NCBI RefSeq assembly: GCF_014698965.1
Contig: NZ_JACXAE010000074.1
Span: forward strand, 1 to 64,000
Reading direction: 5' to 3'
Source of the DNA: Iningainema tapete BLCC-T55
GTDB taxonomy: Bacteria; Cyanobacteriota; Cyanobacteriia; Cyanobacteriales; Nostocaceae
DNA: 64,000 bases
Shown: piece by piece, positions 1 through 8,447 of the stretch
Position numbering within the stretch: the stretch's first letter is position 1
How the letters are laid out: each line of letters starts with the position of its first letter
Position numbers and translations under genes: made by a program
Notes under the pieces: generated by a model
What the model was told of the DNA's origin: nothing
Databases searched by the model: none
Seen by the model: only the letters and a program-made list of their open reading frames with translations

Positions 1-41
1 GTACTGACACGTAATTTCTGCCTTTACACTTTTGCTCCCTT

Positions 42-1505
42 TTATCTAACTCCTGAAAAAATGGGCGAACCGGGAGTAATTAAGTGTATCTGTTGCCATT
101 CACCTTGAAGCCACAGGCGAACATCTTCTCGTGGGAGTAATCCGGCTTCGCAGGCTGTGAGTGCGGCTTGGTTACGCATTTGATCCGAACCACTTTGACT
201 CAGAGCAAAATCTCGCAGGGAAGCCAACATTTCTGGAGTCTTGGCAAAGCTAGCGAGATTAAATGCGAACTCTCGTGCTTGGTGATCGCCTCGATCTAAT
301 AGTATGGGAATAAGTTGGGCAACATGAGGATGCTCTGCTAAATAACGCTCTGTTGCTTTTGCAATCAGCTGCTCATCTTTAGTGGTATTTGATTTTAGCG
401 CATTTGCCAACTCTTCTATGGTTTGCTTATTCATCCAGTTGCCCATATTGAAGGGCCAAGCCCCTTGACGTTGACCAATCGGAAGTTTAAGATCATCTAA
501 ATTCTCTCGCGCTAATTCAAATCCGGGCGACTGCTTCAGTGCTTGCTGCCATTGCGCCCTTGCTTGCGGAATTTGACCTAGACGAGCCATTGCTACTGCC
601 ACAAGATGATGGAAAACGGCACTTTCTCTTCCAGATTTGAGTTCTCCTGAAGCTTTTGCTTGCTCAAAAATCTCTAGAATAGAATTATAATCTCCTAGAT
701 AACTGAAAGCCTCGACTTTTTTAGTCCAAGCATCCCAAGCTTCTGCTTGACTTGCCTTGAGACGTTCTGCAAAAGGTTTTGCTTGCTCAACTTCACCCTT
801 GAGGCAATAGAAGCGGGTAAGATTTGATAAGGCATGGATGTTATCTGGTTGGATGTCTAGTACTCTTTGAGCTGTGGCGATCGCTTCATCCAAATTTCCT
901 TCAACAAAACTGATTAAACTGAGATTATTGTGAGCAGAAATCAGATCTGGTTTCTGTTTAATTAACTCAAGTTCAACCTGTCTTGCCTTTTTATATTCTC
1001 CCTGTTCTAAATACGCTTGCCCTCGCTCATACAAAATAGCGAGTTCCAAATTCTCCTCACCTGCCAAGTTGATTTCAGCCAATATATGCTCGATGTTGGC
1101 TTCCAATTCTACCACAAGTTTACGAGTTTCCGCCGCTTTCTCATGATTAGGCCAACGATTCAGGGCGTGACGAAAGGTTTGCAAAGCAAGCAGAGGGTGG
1201 TAAGTAGCGACGTAACCACCTGCCAATGCAAAGTGAGCATGTGAATTATTCGGATCTGCTTTAACAAGGCGTTCACAAGCTTGAATATAACTGGGAAAAT
1301 CTTTAAGTTCGTAACAGACGTTTACTAAGTGAGAGAGGATTTCTACCTGTTGAGGATAACTTTGACTTAAATCTTGGAGAACCTCTCGTGCCTCAACCCA
1401 TTTTTTCCGCACTATCAGTGCTTCTGCTTTGCTGATTTCTGTTGTTAGGTTTTTGACACCAAATCCTTGTGTCTTACGGTTTGTTGGCTTATTTTTGCTT
1501 GCCAT
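42..1505 (-). CDS. TPR-repeat protein
   Basis: The protein is about 487 residues of helical tetratricopeptide-type repeats, with repeated signatures such as LERGQAYLEQGEYKKA and AHNNLSLISFVEGNLDEAIA. TPR arrays act as protein-binding scaffolds; nothing here gives a specific partner. I chose the ATG at 1503-1505 (protein begins MASKNKPTNRK) because GGAG lies 5 bases upstream. The frame stays open up to about 1595, but that extension runs into a C/G-rich palindrome and is unlikely to be coding. There is no clear signal peptide or membrane segment, so it is probably cytoplasmic. The gene lies downstream of glgA on the same strand, with a strong palindrome between them, so it is probably transcribed separately. 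Confidence 0.8.
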   Translation of the reverse strand: MASKNKPTNRKTQGFGVKNLTTEISKAEALIVRKKWVEAREVLQDLSQSYPQQVEILSHLVNVCYELKDFPSYIQACERLVKADPNNSHAHFALAGGYVATYHPLLALQTFRHALNRWPNHEKAAETRKLVVELEANIEHILAEINLAGEENLELAILYERGQAYLEQGEYKKARQVELELIKQKPDLISAHNNLSLISFVEGNLDEAIATAQRVLDIQPDNIHALSNLTRFYCLKGEVEQAKPFAERLKASQAEAWDAWTKKVEAFSYLGDYNSILEIFEQAKASGELKSGRESAVFHHLVAVAMARLGQIPQARAQWQQALKQSPGFELARENLDDLKLPIGQRQGAWPFNMGNWMNKQTIEELANALKSNTTKDEQLIAKATERYLAEHPHVAQLIPILLDRGDHQAREFAFNLASFAKTPEMLASLRDFALSQSGSDQMRNQAALTACEAGLLPREDVRLWLQGEWQQIHLITPGSPIFSGVR

Positions 1506-1585
1506 GACTCCTAACTTCTTTATTAATAGGGGGCAACGATTAGGTTGGGGCTGTGAATCTAGCACCAAAATAGCACAAACAGCAG

Positions 1586-1652
1586 AACCCCCCAACCCCC
1601 CTTGGATAAGTGGGGCATCAAACCCCCCTTTTGAAGGGGGGCTTGGGGGGTT
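1586..1652. terminator. C/G-rich palindrome, probable terminator after glgA
   Basis: Two long arms pair: AACCCCCCAACCCCCCTT at 1586-1603 and its complement at 1634-1652, with an inner second copy of the C-run. It sits 12 bases past the glgA stop codon and upstream of the TPR gene start. It could end glgA transcripts. It is also a repeat type common between cyanobacterial genes, so a pure repeat role is possible. Confidence 0.6.
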
Positions 1653-1664
1653 ATCTTATCTGCC

Positions 1665-3137
1665 TTATCTATCTCTAATCAACTCGTAAATCTCCAGATA
1701 TTCCTTTCCTGGGTAATTCCAAGAGTAGTCATACTCCATACCCTGAATAGTTAGTTGGCGATAGTCTTCTGATTGATTATACCACAAATCAATCGCCCTA
1801 TCCATCGCTGACTCAAGGGCAAGATAGTCTGTGTCATAAAATACATAGCCATTGCGTTCTTCCGGTGGCTTCTCGTCGTAGTCTCTGTCAAACACCGTAT
1901 TCACCAATCCACCTACTCCCCGGACAATTGGCACAGTACCATACTTTAACCCGATCATTTGGGTTAGTCCACAAGGTTCATAATTGCTAGGAACAACAAT
2001 CATATCCGCCCCTGCATAGATAAGGTGAGATAATTCCTCGTTAAAACCCAGTTCTAAATGTACATCAGGGTTATCATTCAAGAAGTTTTTCTCATGACGG
2101 AAATGGGCATTGATTGCTGGTTCTGTTGCTGAACCTAGCAGCACAAATTGCCCTCCTTTTTGTAATGTGTGGTAAATGGCATGATGAACAAGATGAACAC
2201 CTTTTTGCTGATCTAACCTGCCAATATAAGCAATAATTGGTTTATCAGCATGGTTGAGCAGCAGCCGTTCTCGTAAAGCTTTTTTGTTGAAAGCTTTTTC
2301 CTTCAAGTCATCCTTATTATAGTGATAGGGGATGTAACGATCTACTTCAGGGTTCCAAAAATCAAAATCAATTCCGTTCAAGACTCCCCTAAACTTATCT
2401 TGGTGCAGGTGTAGGGTATGACTTAAACCGCAACCAACGTCTGTATAGTGAGCTTCCCAAGCGTGGTGCGGTGACACCGTAGTGACAGCATTGGAGTAAA
2501 CAATGCCGCCTTTCATGAAGTTAATGGCAAAAGGATTGAAGTTGTCACGCAGCTTATCGTATTGGAAGTAGTAAGGTGGTTGGTTTAAACCAGTAGCGCG
2601 GAGAACATCGACACCGCCCATGCCTTGGTGTTTAAAGTTGTGGATAGTGTAGCAAACCCGTTGGTTTGCCATGCCATGATATTTGTAAATCTCGTAAAGC
2701 ATGACTGGAACCAAGCCTGTCTGCCAGTCATGACAATGAATGATATCAGGTCGTTTGTTACTTTTGAGCAGAAATTCTAAAGCGGCTTTGTTGAAGAAAG
2801 CAAACCGCATGTTGTCGTCATCGCCGCCGTAATAGTAACCGCGATTAAAGAAATTATCTTCAGAGTGAGGTTCGATAAAGAAACATAGCCGCCCATGTAC
2901 CCAGCCGCAGTAAACAGAACAGTGAATTGCCGCATCATACCAGGGTACCCACAAGTTCATGTAGGCATCATGAAGTCCCCAAATATGGTCATAGCGCATA
3001 CAATCGTACTTGGGCAGAATTAGTTCGACGCAATTCCCCCGAATTTCCAACTCCCGACTAAGTCCGTAAACGACATCGCCTAAACCTCCAGCTTTAATCA
3101 CAGGAGCGCATTCTGAGGCTATCTGTACGATGTACAT
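1665..3137 (-). CDS. glgA: Glycogen synthase (ADP-glucose type)
   Basis: The enzyme transfers glucose from ADP-glucose to the non-reducing end of a growing alpha-1,4-glucan (glycogen) chain in the cytoplasm. It has 490 residues, the normal length for a GT5-family GlgA. The N-terminal KAGGLGD motif (about residues 16-22) is the ADP-glucose/glucan-binding signature. The C-terminal GT-B half shows IAYIGRLDQQKG and the conserved EPCGLTQMIGLKYGTVP segment that contacts the donor sugar. Cyanobacteria often carry two glgA paralogs; I cannot tell which this is. The start ATG is the first in the frame and gives the usual MYIVQIASECAPV N-terminus. A GH57 alpha-glucan-type enzyme lies 16 kb away, not in an operon with it. 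Confidence 0.93.
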   Translation of the reverse strand: MYIVQIASECAPVIKAGGLGDVVYGLSRELEIRGNCVELILPKYDCMRYDHIWGLHDAYMNLWVPWYDAAIHCSVYCGWVHGRLCFFIEPHSEDNFFNRGYYYGGDDDNMRFAFFNKAALEFLLKSNKRPDIIHCHDWQTGLVPVMLYEIYKYHGMANQRVCYTIHNFKHQGMGGVDVLRATGLNQPPYYFQYDKLRDNFNPFAINFMKGGIVYSNAVTTVSPHHAWEAHYTDVGCGLSHTLHLHQDKFRGVLNGIDFDFWNPEVDRYIPYHYNKDDLKEKAFNKKALRERLLLNHADKPIIAYIGRLDQQKGVHLVHHAIYHTLQKGGQFVLLGSATEPAINAHFRHEKNFLNDNPDVHLELGFNEELSHLIYAGADMIVVPSNYEPCGLTQMIGLKYGTVPIVRGVGGLVNTVFDRDYDEKPPEERNGYVFYDTDYLALESAMDRAIDLWYNQSEDYRQLTIQGMEYDYSWNYPGKEYLEIYELIRDR

Positions 3138-3263
3138 TCTCTACCCCTCGCTTGATAAAAATTTACTTTTATTATGTTCTCATTGAATACAAGAATATGT
3201 ACTCATCCGCAAGTAGAGATAATGGCGATCGCTTCTCTACCTGCCTCGCCTGCCTCGCCTACC

Positions 3264-3290
3264 TCGTTCCCATGCAGAGCATGGGAATGC
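3264..3290. repeat. Short palindrome, CGTTCCCATGC family
   Basis: CGTTCCCATGC, then a short loop, then GCATGGGAATGC. The same family appears at about 42375-42485 as a two-armed composite and at 61606-61636. It is followed here by GGGCTGCTGCC, whose complement-like GGAGGCAGCAGCCC is also present inside the 42.4 kb copy. It probably spreads as a non-coding element. Confidence 0.6.
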
Positions 3291-3417
3291 GACTTAGAGG
3301 GCTGCTGCCTCTCTCCTGTGGATACTGATGGGGATCGCAAGGAAAACAACCCCGACTTAATACAACTTCTAAAATAGAGAATAAAGCAACGCCCTAGCTT
3401 CTCTGGAGGCAACTTCT

Positions 3418-3978
3418 ATGGTACAGACACCATCTCAACCACTAAGATTAGAAGAGTTTCTTAAGTTACCAGAAACGGAACCTGCAAGTGAGTATATTGA
3501 CGGTCAAATTATTCAAAAGCCAATGCCACAAGGAAAGCACAGCATAATTCAAACGGAATTTTCGACAAATATTAACGTAGTACTGAAGCCCAAGCGTATA
3601 GCTCGTGCTTTTTCTGAACTGCGGTGTACCTTTGCAGGACGGTCAATAGTGCCAGATGAGTCAGTATTTACTTGGGATAGAATTCCCCGTGATGACAATG
3701 GCGAAATTGCCAACGTTTTCCTAGCAGCTCCTGATTGGATAATTGAGGTACTATCGCCCGATCAAAGTCAGACAAAAGTCACTAAAAAAATTCTGCGTTG
3801 CCTAAAATACGAGACGCAAATGGGTTGGCTAATCGATCCTGACGAGCAAACAGTGTTTGTTTACCAACCATTGCAGCTACCGGAAGTGTTTGATGAATCC
3901 GAGCAGCAGCTTCCTGTACCGTCTTTTGCCAGTGAGATTCGGCTCACGGTTGGTGACTTGTTCGGTTGGTTATATTGA
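3418..3978 (+). CDS. Uma2-family protein (DUF820, PD-(D/E)XK-like)
   Basis: This is a 186-residue Uma2/DUF820 protein, a family with a restriction-endonuclease-like fold that is greatly expanded in cyanobacteria; its targets are unknown. Typical landmarks are visible: an N-terminal LRLEEFLKLPETEPASEYIDGQI segment in two parts around residues 9-31, the PDWIIEVLSPDQS strand carrying the catalytic-type glutamate (about residues 104-116), and GWLIDPDEQTVFVYQP near the C-terminus. The ATG follows GGAGG by 7 bases, a strong ribosome binding site. It is one of four intact copies here (others at 21116, 57621 and 59283), plus broken ones at 6217 and 50056. Confidence 0.9.
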   Translation: MVQTPSQPLRLEEFLKLPETEPASEYIDGQIIQKPMPQGKHSIIQTEFSTNINVVLKPKRIARAFSELRCTFAGRSIVPDESVFTWDRIPRDDNGEIANVFLAAPDWIIEVLSPDQSQTKVTKKILRCLKYETQMGWLIDPDEQTVFVYQPLQLPEVFDESEQQLPVPSFASEIRLTVGDLFGWLY

Positions 3979-4058
3979 GGAAAGCTGTTAGGTGAGTTAT
4001 GGATAAGATAGACTGCTATGCACGGTAAACTGTCTAACAATGTTTATAGCAATCTATC

Positions 4059-5294
4059 ATGGCAACGATTAACGACAATTATCTCAAGCTGAAGGCGGGG
4101 TATCTTTTTCCAGAAATTGCCCGTCGGGTAAATGCTTTTGCACAAGCAAACCCCGATGCTAAGATTATAAGACTGGGGATTGGTGATGTGACAGAACCAT
4201 TGCCACAAGCTTGCCGCACTGCAATGATTCAAGCAACGGAAGAAATGGGCGAGCGCACTACGTTTAAGGGGTACGGTCCCGAACAAGGGTATCTTTGGCT
4301 ACGTGAAAAGATTGCGGCACATGATTTCCACGCCCGTGGTTGTGAGGTAGATGCTGAGGAAATATTCATTTCTGATGGTTCTAAATGTGACACAGGTAAT
4401 ATTTTAGAGATTTTCGGTAAGAACAATACTATCGCTGTGACAGATCCAGTATATCCAGTATATGTGGATACTAATGTGATGGCTGGAAATACAGGTGAAG
4501 CAAATGAAGCGGGTGAGTTTGCAGGTTTAGTGTATCTACCGATTACTGCGGAAAATAACTTCACAGCACAGATTCCATCGCAGAAGGTAGATTTGATTTA
4601 CCTGTGTTTCCCCAATAACCCCACAGGTGCGGTAGCAACTAAAGAACATTTGAAAGCATGGGTAGATTACGCACTTGCACATGGCTCAATTATCTTCTTT
4701 GATGCAGCTTACGAGGCGTTTATTTCCGATGCAGAGATTCCCCACTCGATTTATGAAATTGAAGGGGCGCGAGATTGTGCGATCGAGTTTCGTTCTTTCT
4801 CTAAGAATGCAGGCTTTACTGGCACTCGTTGTGCATTGACGGTAGTACCTAAGACATTGACAGCTAAAGCATCTGATGGTTCAGATGTAGAGTTGTGGAA
4901 ACTTTGGAACCGTCGCCAATCTACCAAGTTTAATGGAGTTTCCTACATTGTGCAGCGCGGTGCGGAAGCTGTTTATTCTCCACAAGGGCAAGTGCAAACC
5001 AAGCAGTTGGTAAGTTTCTACATGGAAAATGCCAAAATCATTCGGGAAAAACTGACGGCTGCTGGTTTTCATGTGTATGGCGGTGTAAATGCACCTTATG
5101 TTTGGGTGAAAACACCAACTGGATTATCTAGCTGGGATTTCTTTGATAAACTACTGCATACAGTCAATGTAGTTGTTACACCCGGTTCTGGTTTTGGTGC
5201 TGCAGGTGAAGGTTACTTCCGCATTTCCGCGTTTAATAGCCGTGAGAATGTAGAAGAAGCTATGCGCCGGATTACCGAGAAGTTTAAGGTGTAG
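4059..5294 (+). CDS. dapL: LL-diaminopimelate aminotransferase
   Basis: This PLP enzyme converts tetrahydrodipicolinate directly to LL-2,6-diaminopimelate with glutamate as amino donor. It is the lysine/peptidoglycan route used by cyanobacteria, plants and chlamydiae. At 411 residues it has the expected length. Family features include the N-terminal [17 protein letters not shown], the substrate loop [12 protein letters not shown], the [10 protein letters not shown] segment, and the PLP-lysine region [17 protein letters not shown] (the Lys of SFSKNAG is the Schiff-base residue). The C-terminus [16 protein letters not shown] is typical. It is a single gene with no obvious operon partner. Confidence 0.95.
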   Translation: MATINDNYLKLKAGYLFPEIARRVNAFAQANPDAKIIRLGIGDVTEPLPQACRTAMIQATEEMGERTTFKGYGPEQGYLWLREKIAAHDFHARGCEVDAEEIFISDGSKCDTGNILEIFGKNNTIAVTDPVYPVYVDTNVMAGNTGEANEAGEFAGLVYLPITAENNFTAQIPSQKVDLIYLCFPNNPTGAVATKEHLKAWVDYALAHGSIIFFDAAYEAFISDAEIPHSIYEIEGARDCAIEFRSFSKNAGFTGTRCALTVVPKTLTAKASDGSDVELWKLWNRRQSTKFNGVSYIVQRGAEAVYSPQGQVQTKQLVSFYMENAKIIREKLTAAGFHVYGGVNAPYVWVKTPTGLSSWDFFDKLLHTVNVVVTPGSGFGAAGEGYFRISAFNSRENVEEAMRRITEKFKV

Positions 5295-5423
5295 GGGGAT
5301 TTGCGTAAGCATTCCATTAAACGCACTGCGTTAAGTATTACCGTTGTTTGTGGGAAAATGCTGACTACAATAGCGTCCTTACCACACTCAGCGGTTTAAT
5401 GGTTATACTAAGGAAAGAATGAA

Positions 5424-5600
5424 ATGCCAACTGACGAGCAGTTAAGGTGTTTGTACAGAATTGGTTATCAATTAAGCTATCTTATGTTTCAACCGATTCA
5501 CCTAATTTGTATTGACGATCGCACTCAAAATCTATTCATCTTGGCAGGTCATAATGAAGAAATAGAATTTGAAGTGACAACAGATGGGGAGGTACTTTGA
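5424..5600 (+). CDS. Small DUF6888-like protein
   Basis: A 58-residue ORF starting MPTDEQLRCLYRIGYQLSYL, preceded by AAGGAAAG at good spacing. It ends TGA at 5598-5600 and the next gene's ATG follows directly at 5601, so the two are translationally coupled. I recognise the pair as the small cyanobacterial DUF6888/DUF6887 proteins, which have no known role. Tight coupling of two tiny genes is reminiscent of toxin-antitoxin modules, but no toxin motif is visible. The family assignment is from memory of similar sequences and is tentative. Confidence 0.65.
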   Translation: MPTDEQLRCLYRIGYQLSYLMFQPIHLICIDDRTQNLFILAGHNEEIEFEVTTDGEVL

Positions 5601-5798
5601 ATGAGCCAAATTGATTATGCAAAAATGGACGATCGGCAGTTGAAGCAATACTTTCTTGAGCATCGCAATGATGAGGCTGCACTCAAAGCTTACTTAAATC
5701 GCCGCCGTCAGCGTTCAACTTCAGTTATCACAACACTCAACGATCCCGACTTTGATGCCAAGATCCAAGCTGCGATTAAACAGCAAATAGGCACGTAG
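5601..5798 (+). CDS. Small DUF6887-like protein
   Basis: 65 residues, charged and probably helical (MSQIDYAKMDDRQLKQYFLE, then NRRRQRSTSVITTLNDPDFD). The start codon directly abuts the stop of the preceding 58-residue gene, so the two form one translational unit. The stop codon TAG lies inside the left arm of a perfect 21-bp palindrome, so the repeat or terminator overlaps the gene end. I tentatively place it in DUF6887. No function is known to me. Confidence 0.7.
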   Translation: MSQIDYAKMDDRQLKQYFLEHRNDEAALKAYLNRRRQRSTSVITTLNDPDFDAKIQAAIKQQIGT

Positions 5799-5846
5799 TA
5801 GCGCTTTAGCGCTCTTAGACTATCAAGAGCGCTAAAGCGCTACTAC
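5795..5846 (+). terminator. Perfect 21-bp hairpin after the DUF6888/6887 pair
   Basis: The arm GTAGTAGCGCTTTAGCGCTCT (first 20 bases at 5795-5814) is repeated in exact complement at 5826-5846, with a 10-base loop. The arm also contains the nested palindrome AGCGCTTTAGCGCT. A related arm pair lies at 7288-7370. It can act as a terminator, although there is no T-tract, and it belongs to a dispersed AGCGCTAAAGCGCT repeat family. Confidence 0.6.
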
Positions 5847-5907
5847 TAACCTATCTTTTACTTATAAGTAACTAACAATACGTCACTGATTCTGTGCAAA
5901 AGGTATT

Positions 5908-6162
5908 ATGAGCGACAAGCATCAGCAAATTGAGCCAATACCGGATGAATTTGCCAGCTTAGAACAAGCAGCAGAATTTTGGGATACCCACGACACAACC
6001 GATTATTTAGATAGCTTTGAAACTGTTATCCTAGAAAATGTAGAGTTAAAGCAGCGGCACTTTGAAGTTGAAGTTGATGTGGATTTGATGAAAGTGCTGT
6101 ATGAGCAAGCACAACATAAAGGTGTGGGTGTCAGTCAATTAGTCAATGAAATGCTCCCTTGA
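5908..6162 (+). CDS. BrnA/CopG-type antitoxin, apparently orphan
   Basis: 84 residues with the signature EFASLEQAAEFWDTHDTTDY near the N-terminus, typical of the CopG_antitoxin family (PF12441, BrnA-like). It ends in a ribbon-helix-helix-like segment (VDLMKVLYEQAQHKGVGVSQ). Such proteins bind and neutralise a RelE/BrnT-type RNase and repress their own promoter. No toxin ORF lies on the same strand within several hundred bases on either side, so this is a solitary antitoxin or the partner has been lost. ATG preceded by AAAAGGT. Confidence 0.7.
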   Translation: MSDKHQQIEPIPDEFASLEQAAEFWDTHDTTDYLDSFETVILENVELKQRHFEVEVDVDLMKVLYEQAQHKGVGVSQLVNEMLP

Positions 6163-6216
6163 AAAACTTGGTTACGTTGCCTAGTGAATTGTTAAAAGTC
6201 CCGCCGGAGGCGATCG

Positions 6217-6446
6217 CTATGACATGATATCATCAAGTTTAAGCTCTAAATTCGGAAACAAATAAGAATAAATAGCATCTCCCAAGCGATATTGTTGCTG
6301 CTGATACACACCATTAACTAATTGACATACAGTAAAAGTAGGTTGTTTGGGATTCCCGATAAATTGCAAACCACCCAAACCACGAAAATCAACGGACACT
6401 TGCTTCAAGCCAGGAAACCCGTCCAACGCAGTGTCCTCTACATATT
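6217..6446 (-). pseudogene. C-terminal fragment of a Uma2-like gene
   Basis: The frame is open only from a TAA near 6447 and has no ATG; the longest translation begins at a TTG at 6426. The readable part contains GLQFIGNPKQPTFTVCQLVN and ends FPNLELKLDDIM. This matches the C-terminal strand pattern of many cyanobacterial Uma2 proteins, without the N-terminal two thirds. It sits just downstream of xisI on the same strand. I treat it as the remnant of a truncated Uma2 gene; an independent tiny protein is less likely. Confidence 0.5.
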
Positions 6447-6461
6447 AACTTACAATATTTT

Positions 6462-6800
6462 TCAAGTTCCAAACTCAGTAAACTGACGCACATAAGGTTC
6501 GTGAAATGCCAAAATAATATCTTGTTTTGGTACTCCCATTTCAACCAATCGATTAGCAATTCCTTCTTCCGTACCATCATGTTGAATCCAAATTTTTCCA
6601 TCTTTAATATCAAGATGTAAAATACAGCCAAAATCGCGTTTATTTCCCCGCCAACCAACATAAAGTAATTGATAGTGGTCTTGCTGTTCGTCGAAAATTG
6701 TTTGCACCTCATACTCTTCGTAATTTCGTGACATCGAAGCTCGCTTTTGCCGTTCGGAAAGAAGATGTTGAATATATTGCCGATATTGTTCTACAGCCAT
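6462..6800 (-). CDS. xisI: XisI-type protein (fdxN-element excision controlling factor)
   Basis: 112 residues, full length for XisI. Hallmarks are MAVEQYRQYIQHLLSERQKR, the VGWRGNKRDFGCILHLDIKDGKIWIQHDGTE region in two parts, and GIANRLVEMGVPKQDIILAFHEP. In Anabaena, XisH and XisI are needed for the XisF recombinase to excise the fdxN element in heterocysts. Most xisHI copies in cyanobacteria are not next to any such element, and their biochemical role is unclear. The gene overlaps xisH by 10 bases, so they are co-translated. Confidence 0.92.
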   Translation of the reverse strand: MAVEQYRQYIQHLLSERQKRASMSRNYEEYEVQTIFDEQQDHYQLLYVGWRGNKRDFGCILHLDIKDGKIWIQHDGTEEGIANRLVEMGVPKQDIILAFHEPYVRQFTEFGT

Positions 6801-7201
6801 TGACGAATAACCTCCTCTTGTACATCGTAAATTATCAATCGTAATTGATATTTGGTAACTGCAAACGCAATAAATTTACGTTGAAAAAAACTTTCATAAA
6901 TTGGGACGCGAACAGCTAAATAAAGTAAGCGTTCTGGTTCAATTTTATCTAATGCATCCCGATAATTTAAAAATTGTCCTAAAGCAGTATGAAATTCTGA
7001 AACATTCGATGGACTAATAAAACTTTTAATTTCCACCGCTATTTTTTGTCCCTCTCGCTCTGCTCCTAAAAGTTGCTCCGCTGCTAAATCAATCTCAAAA
7101 TCTACATCATCTACATTGATTTCATAAGGGTCAGCCGTAATCTTCCAGCCGTCTTTTTCTAATGCATTTCTGACAATATTATGAAATCTATCTTTTGCCA
7201 T
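6791..7201 (-). CDS. xisH: XisH-type protein (PD-(D/E)XK-like)
   Basis: 136 residues with the XisH signature: an N-terminal AKDRFHNIVRNALEKDGWKI, FEIDLAAEQLLGAEREGQKI, then AVEIKSFISPSNVSEFHTAL. The D...E-x-K arrangement (LAAEQ...AVEIKS) resembles a nuclease-fold active site. It lies directly upstream of xisI with overlapping reading frames. No fdxN-element recombinase gene is in the window, so I infer no excision event here. The start is the ATG at 7199-7201. Confidence 0.92.
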   Translation of the reverse strand: MAKDRFHNIVRNALEKDGWKITADPYEINVDDVDFEIDLAAEQLLGAEREGQKIAVEIKSFISPSNVSEFHTALGQFLNYRDALDKIEPERLLYLAVRVPIYESFFQRKFIAFAVTKYQLRLIIYDVQEEVIRQWL

Positions 7202-7717
7202 ATGAGTTCAGTATACTAAAAATTAAACTGGTTAAAGGTAGATAATACACAATATTCGCAATATTCCTATTTTAACTTAGGGGTTTGTAGTAAGTGCTTT
7301 AGCGCTGTAGACGCGTTCGCGAAGCGTCACGAAGTGAAGCGGCTTCTCGAAGAGTAGCGCTTACTACGAGCCAAAGAGATGAACTTTACTTTTCTTTACA
7401 TAGTTCTGTTTATTCGCGCCGACTTACTTAACGCCATTAGATGTGCAGAGCGATACCTACGGCACACTTCGTGAACGCTTGTAACTGTGTAGCCTGATAA
7501 TACAGAACTAATTGTCAGAATCTTCAGAAAACCTGCGTAAAAACTCCTCACCTCGTTCGTAGAAGGATTTAAAGAGGTAGGGGAGAAAGCATGATGCATT
7601 GAAAAGCTCCATCAAGACATTTTATAAATTTGTATCAATTTTGCTTTGCGTACTGTACTTTATGTATCTATGGTTACAACAAATTGCCAAAAATCCGGGA
7701 TTAAGCAGGAGATTTCG
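7202..7717. repeat. Intergenic region with palindromic repeats
   Basis: No convincing gene. At 7288-7370 a repeat begins GTAGTAAGTGCTTTAGCGCT and ends AGTAGCGCTTACTAC, with TAGACGCGTTCGCGAAGCGT inside it. This is a Nostocales-type nested palindrome. At 7448-7478 there is GAGCGATACCTACGGCACAC followed by TTCGTGAACGC, another repeat type. The remainder shows no ORF with coding character. The promoter of the sigma-like gene must lie in its right-hand part. Confidence 0.55.
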
Positions 7718-8401
7718 ATGGGTGATGTTTTAGATGATCAACTGCGTCGGCTAGTTAGCGAAGCACAACAACATCCGCCAAACAGTACTCAACAACGGAG
7801 GGCATTGAATAGGTTAATTAAAAAAATTCAGGAATCAGGGAAATTAAACCGTTTTGTGAGATGGCAGAATCTTCCTGATTTTGAAGATATTTATCACGAA
7901 GCACAAGCAAAAACCTTTACGGAAATTTGCAAAAAGATTCACAAATACGAGCCAGAGTATAAAGTAATGGCTTGGGTAAATCAAATATTAGAATGGCGTT
8001 TTCTAGATGTTTTAAGACAAATCATAAATCGACCGCGAACGTTCTCTCTAGATGAATTAAATAGTATTAATAATGATGCAGACAGCCATGCTAGTAAAGA
8101 ATCTTCTCGAGTCCAGAAAGAAATACTGGAAAAAGGTGTCTCTGAAAATCATCAAAAAACTGAAGATGAATTGTTAAGAGAATTTATCAATTCTGACCCT
8201 AAAGGTATTTTGCAAAATACTTTTATTGGAGAAGATAAAAATGCAAATTTACAAAAAGTGTTGTTGATGAGACTTAATGAAGAGAAATGGTCAGATATTT
8301 CTAAAAAATTAGGTCATCCCATACCAAGACTTTCGGAACTGTATCAACGCAGTCTACAAAAGCGTAACATCATCGATTATTTTCGTAAATATTTACAGTA
8401 A
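7718..8401 (+). CDS. Sigma-70-like (ECF-type) protein of a CHAT/STAND locus
   Basis: About 227 residues. The N-terminal half resembles sigma region 2: FEDIYHEAQAKTFTEICKKI (core-binding helix) followed by MAWVNQILEWRFLDVLRQ (the -10-recognition-like helix). The C-terminal part (LLMRLNEEKWSDISKKLG) looks like a region 4 helix-turn-helix. I chose the ATG at 7718 because AGCAGGAG lies just upstream; the frame is open from 7646. It precedes DUF1822, CHAT and STAND genes on the same strand, an arrangement I recognise from other cyanobacteria. It probably controls that group, which is inference. Confidence 0.72.
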   Translation: MGDVLDDQLRRLVSEAQQHPPNSTQQRRALNRLIKKIQESGKLNRFVRWQNLPDFEDIYHEAQAKTFTEICKKIHKYEPEYKVMAWVNQILEWRFLDVLRQIINRPRTFSLDELNSINNDADSHASKESSRVQKEILEKGVSENHQKTEDELLREFINSDPKGILQNTFIGEDKNANLQKVLLMRLNEEKWSDISKKLGHPIPRLSELYQRSLQKRNIIDYFRKYLQ

Positions 8402-8447
8402 GTCACAATCATTCACTCCTGCACAATAATATCAAGGATAATTCATC

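Noticed and set aside
42-1595. The 517-codon TPR frame starting at 1595
   Set aside because: The extra 30 codons overlap a C/G-rich palindrome and have no family support; the ATG at 1503-1505 has a good ribosome site.
6462-7201. An fdxN-type DNA element with excision machinery
   Set aside because: Only XisH and XisI are here. No XisF-type recombinase gene or flanking direct repeats are visible, and xisHI pairs are common outside such elements.
7396-7599. A small minus-strand ORF in the intergenic repeats
   Set aside because: Codon content is repeat-derived and no start signal or similarity is evident.
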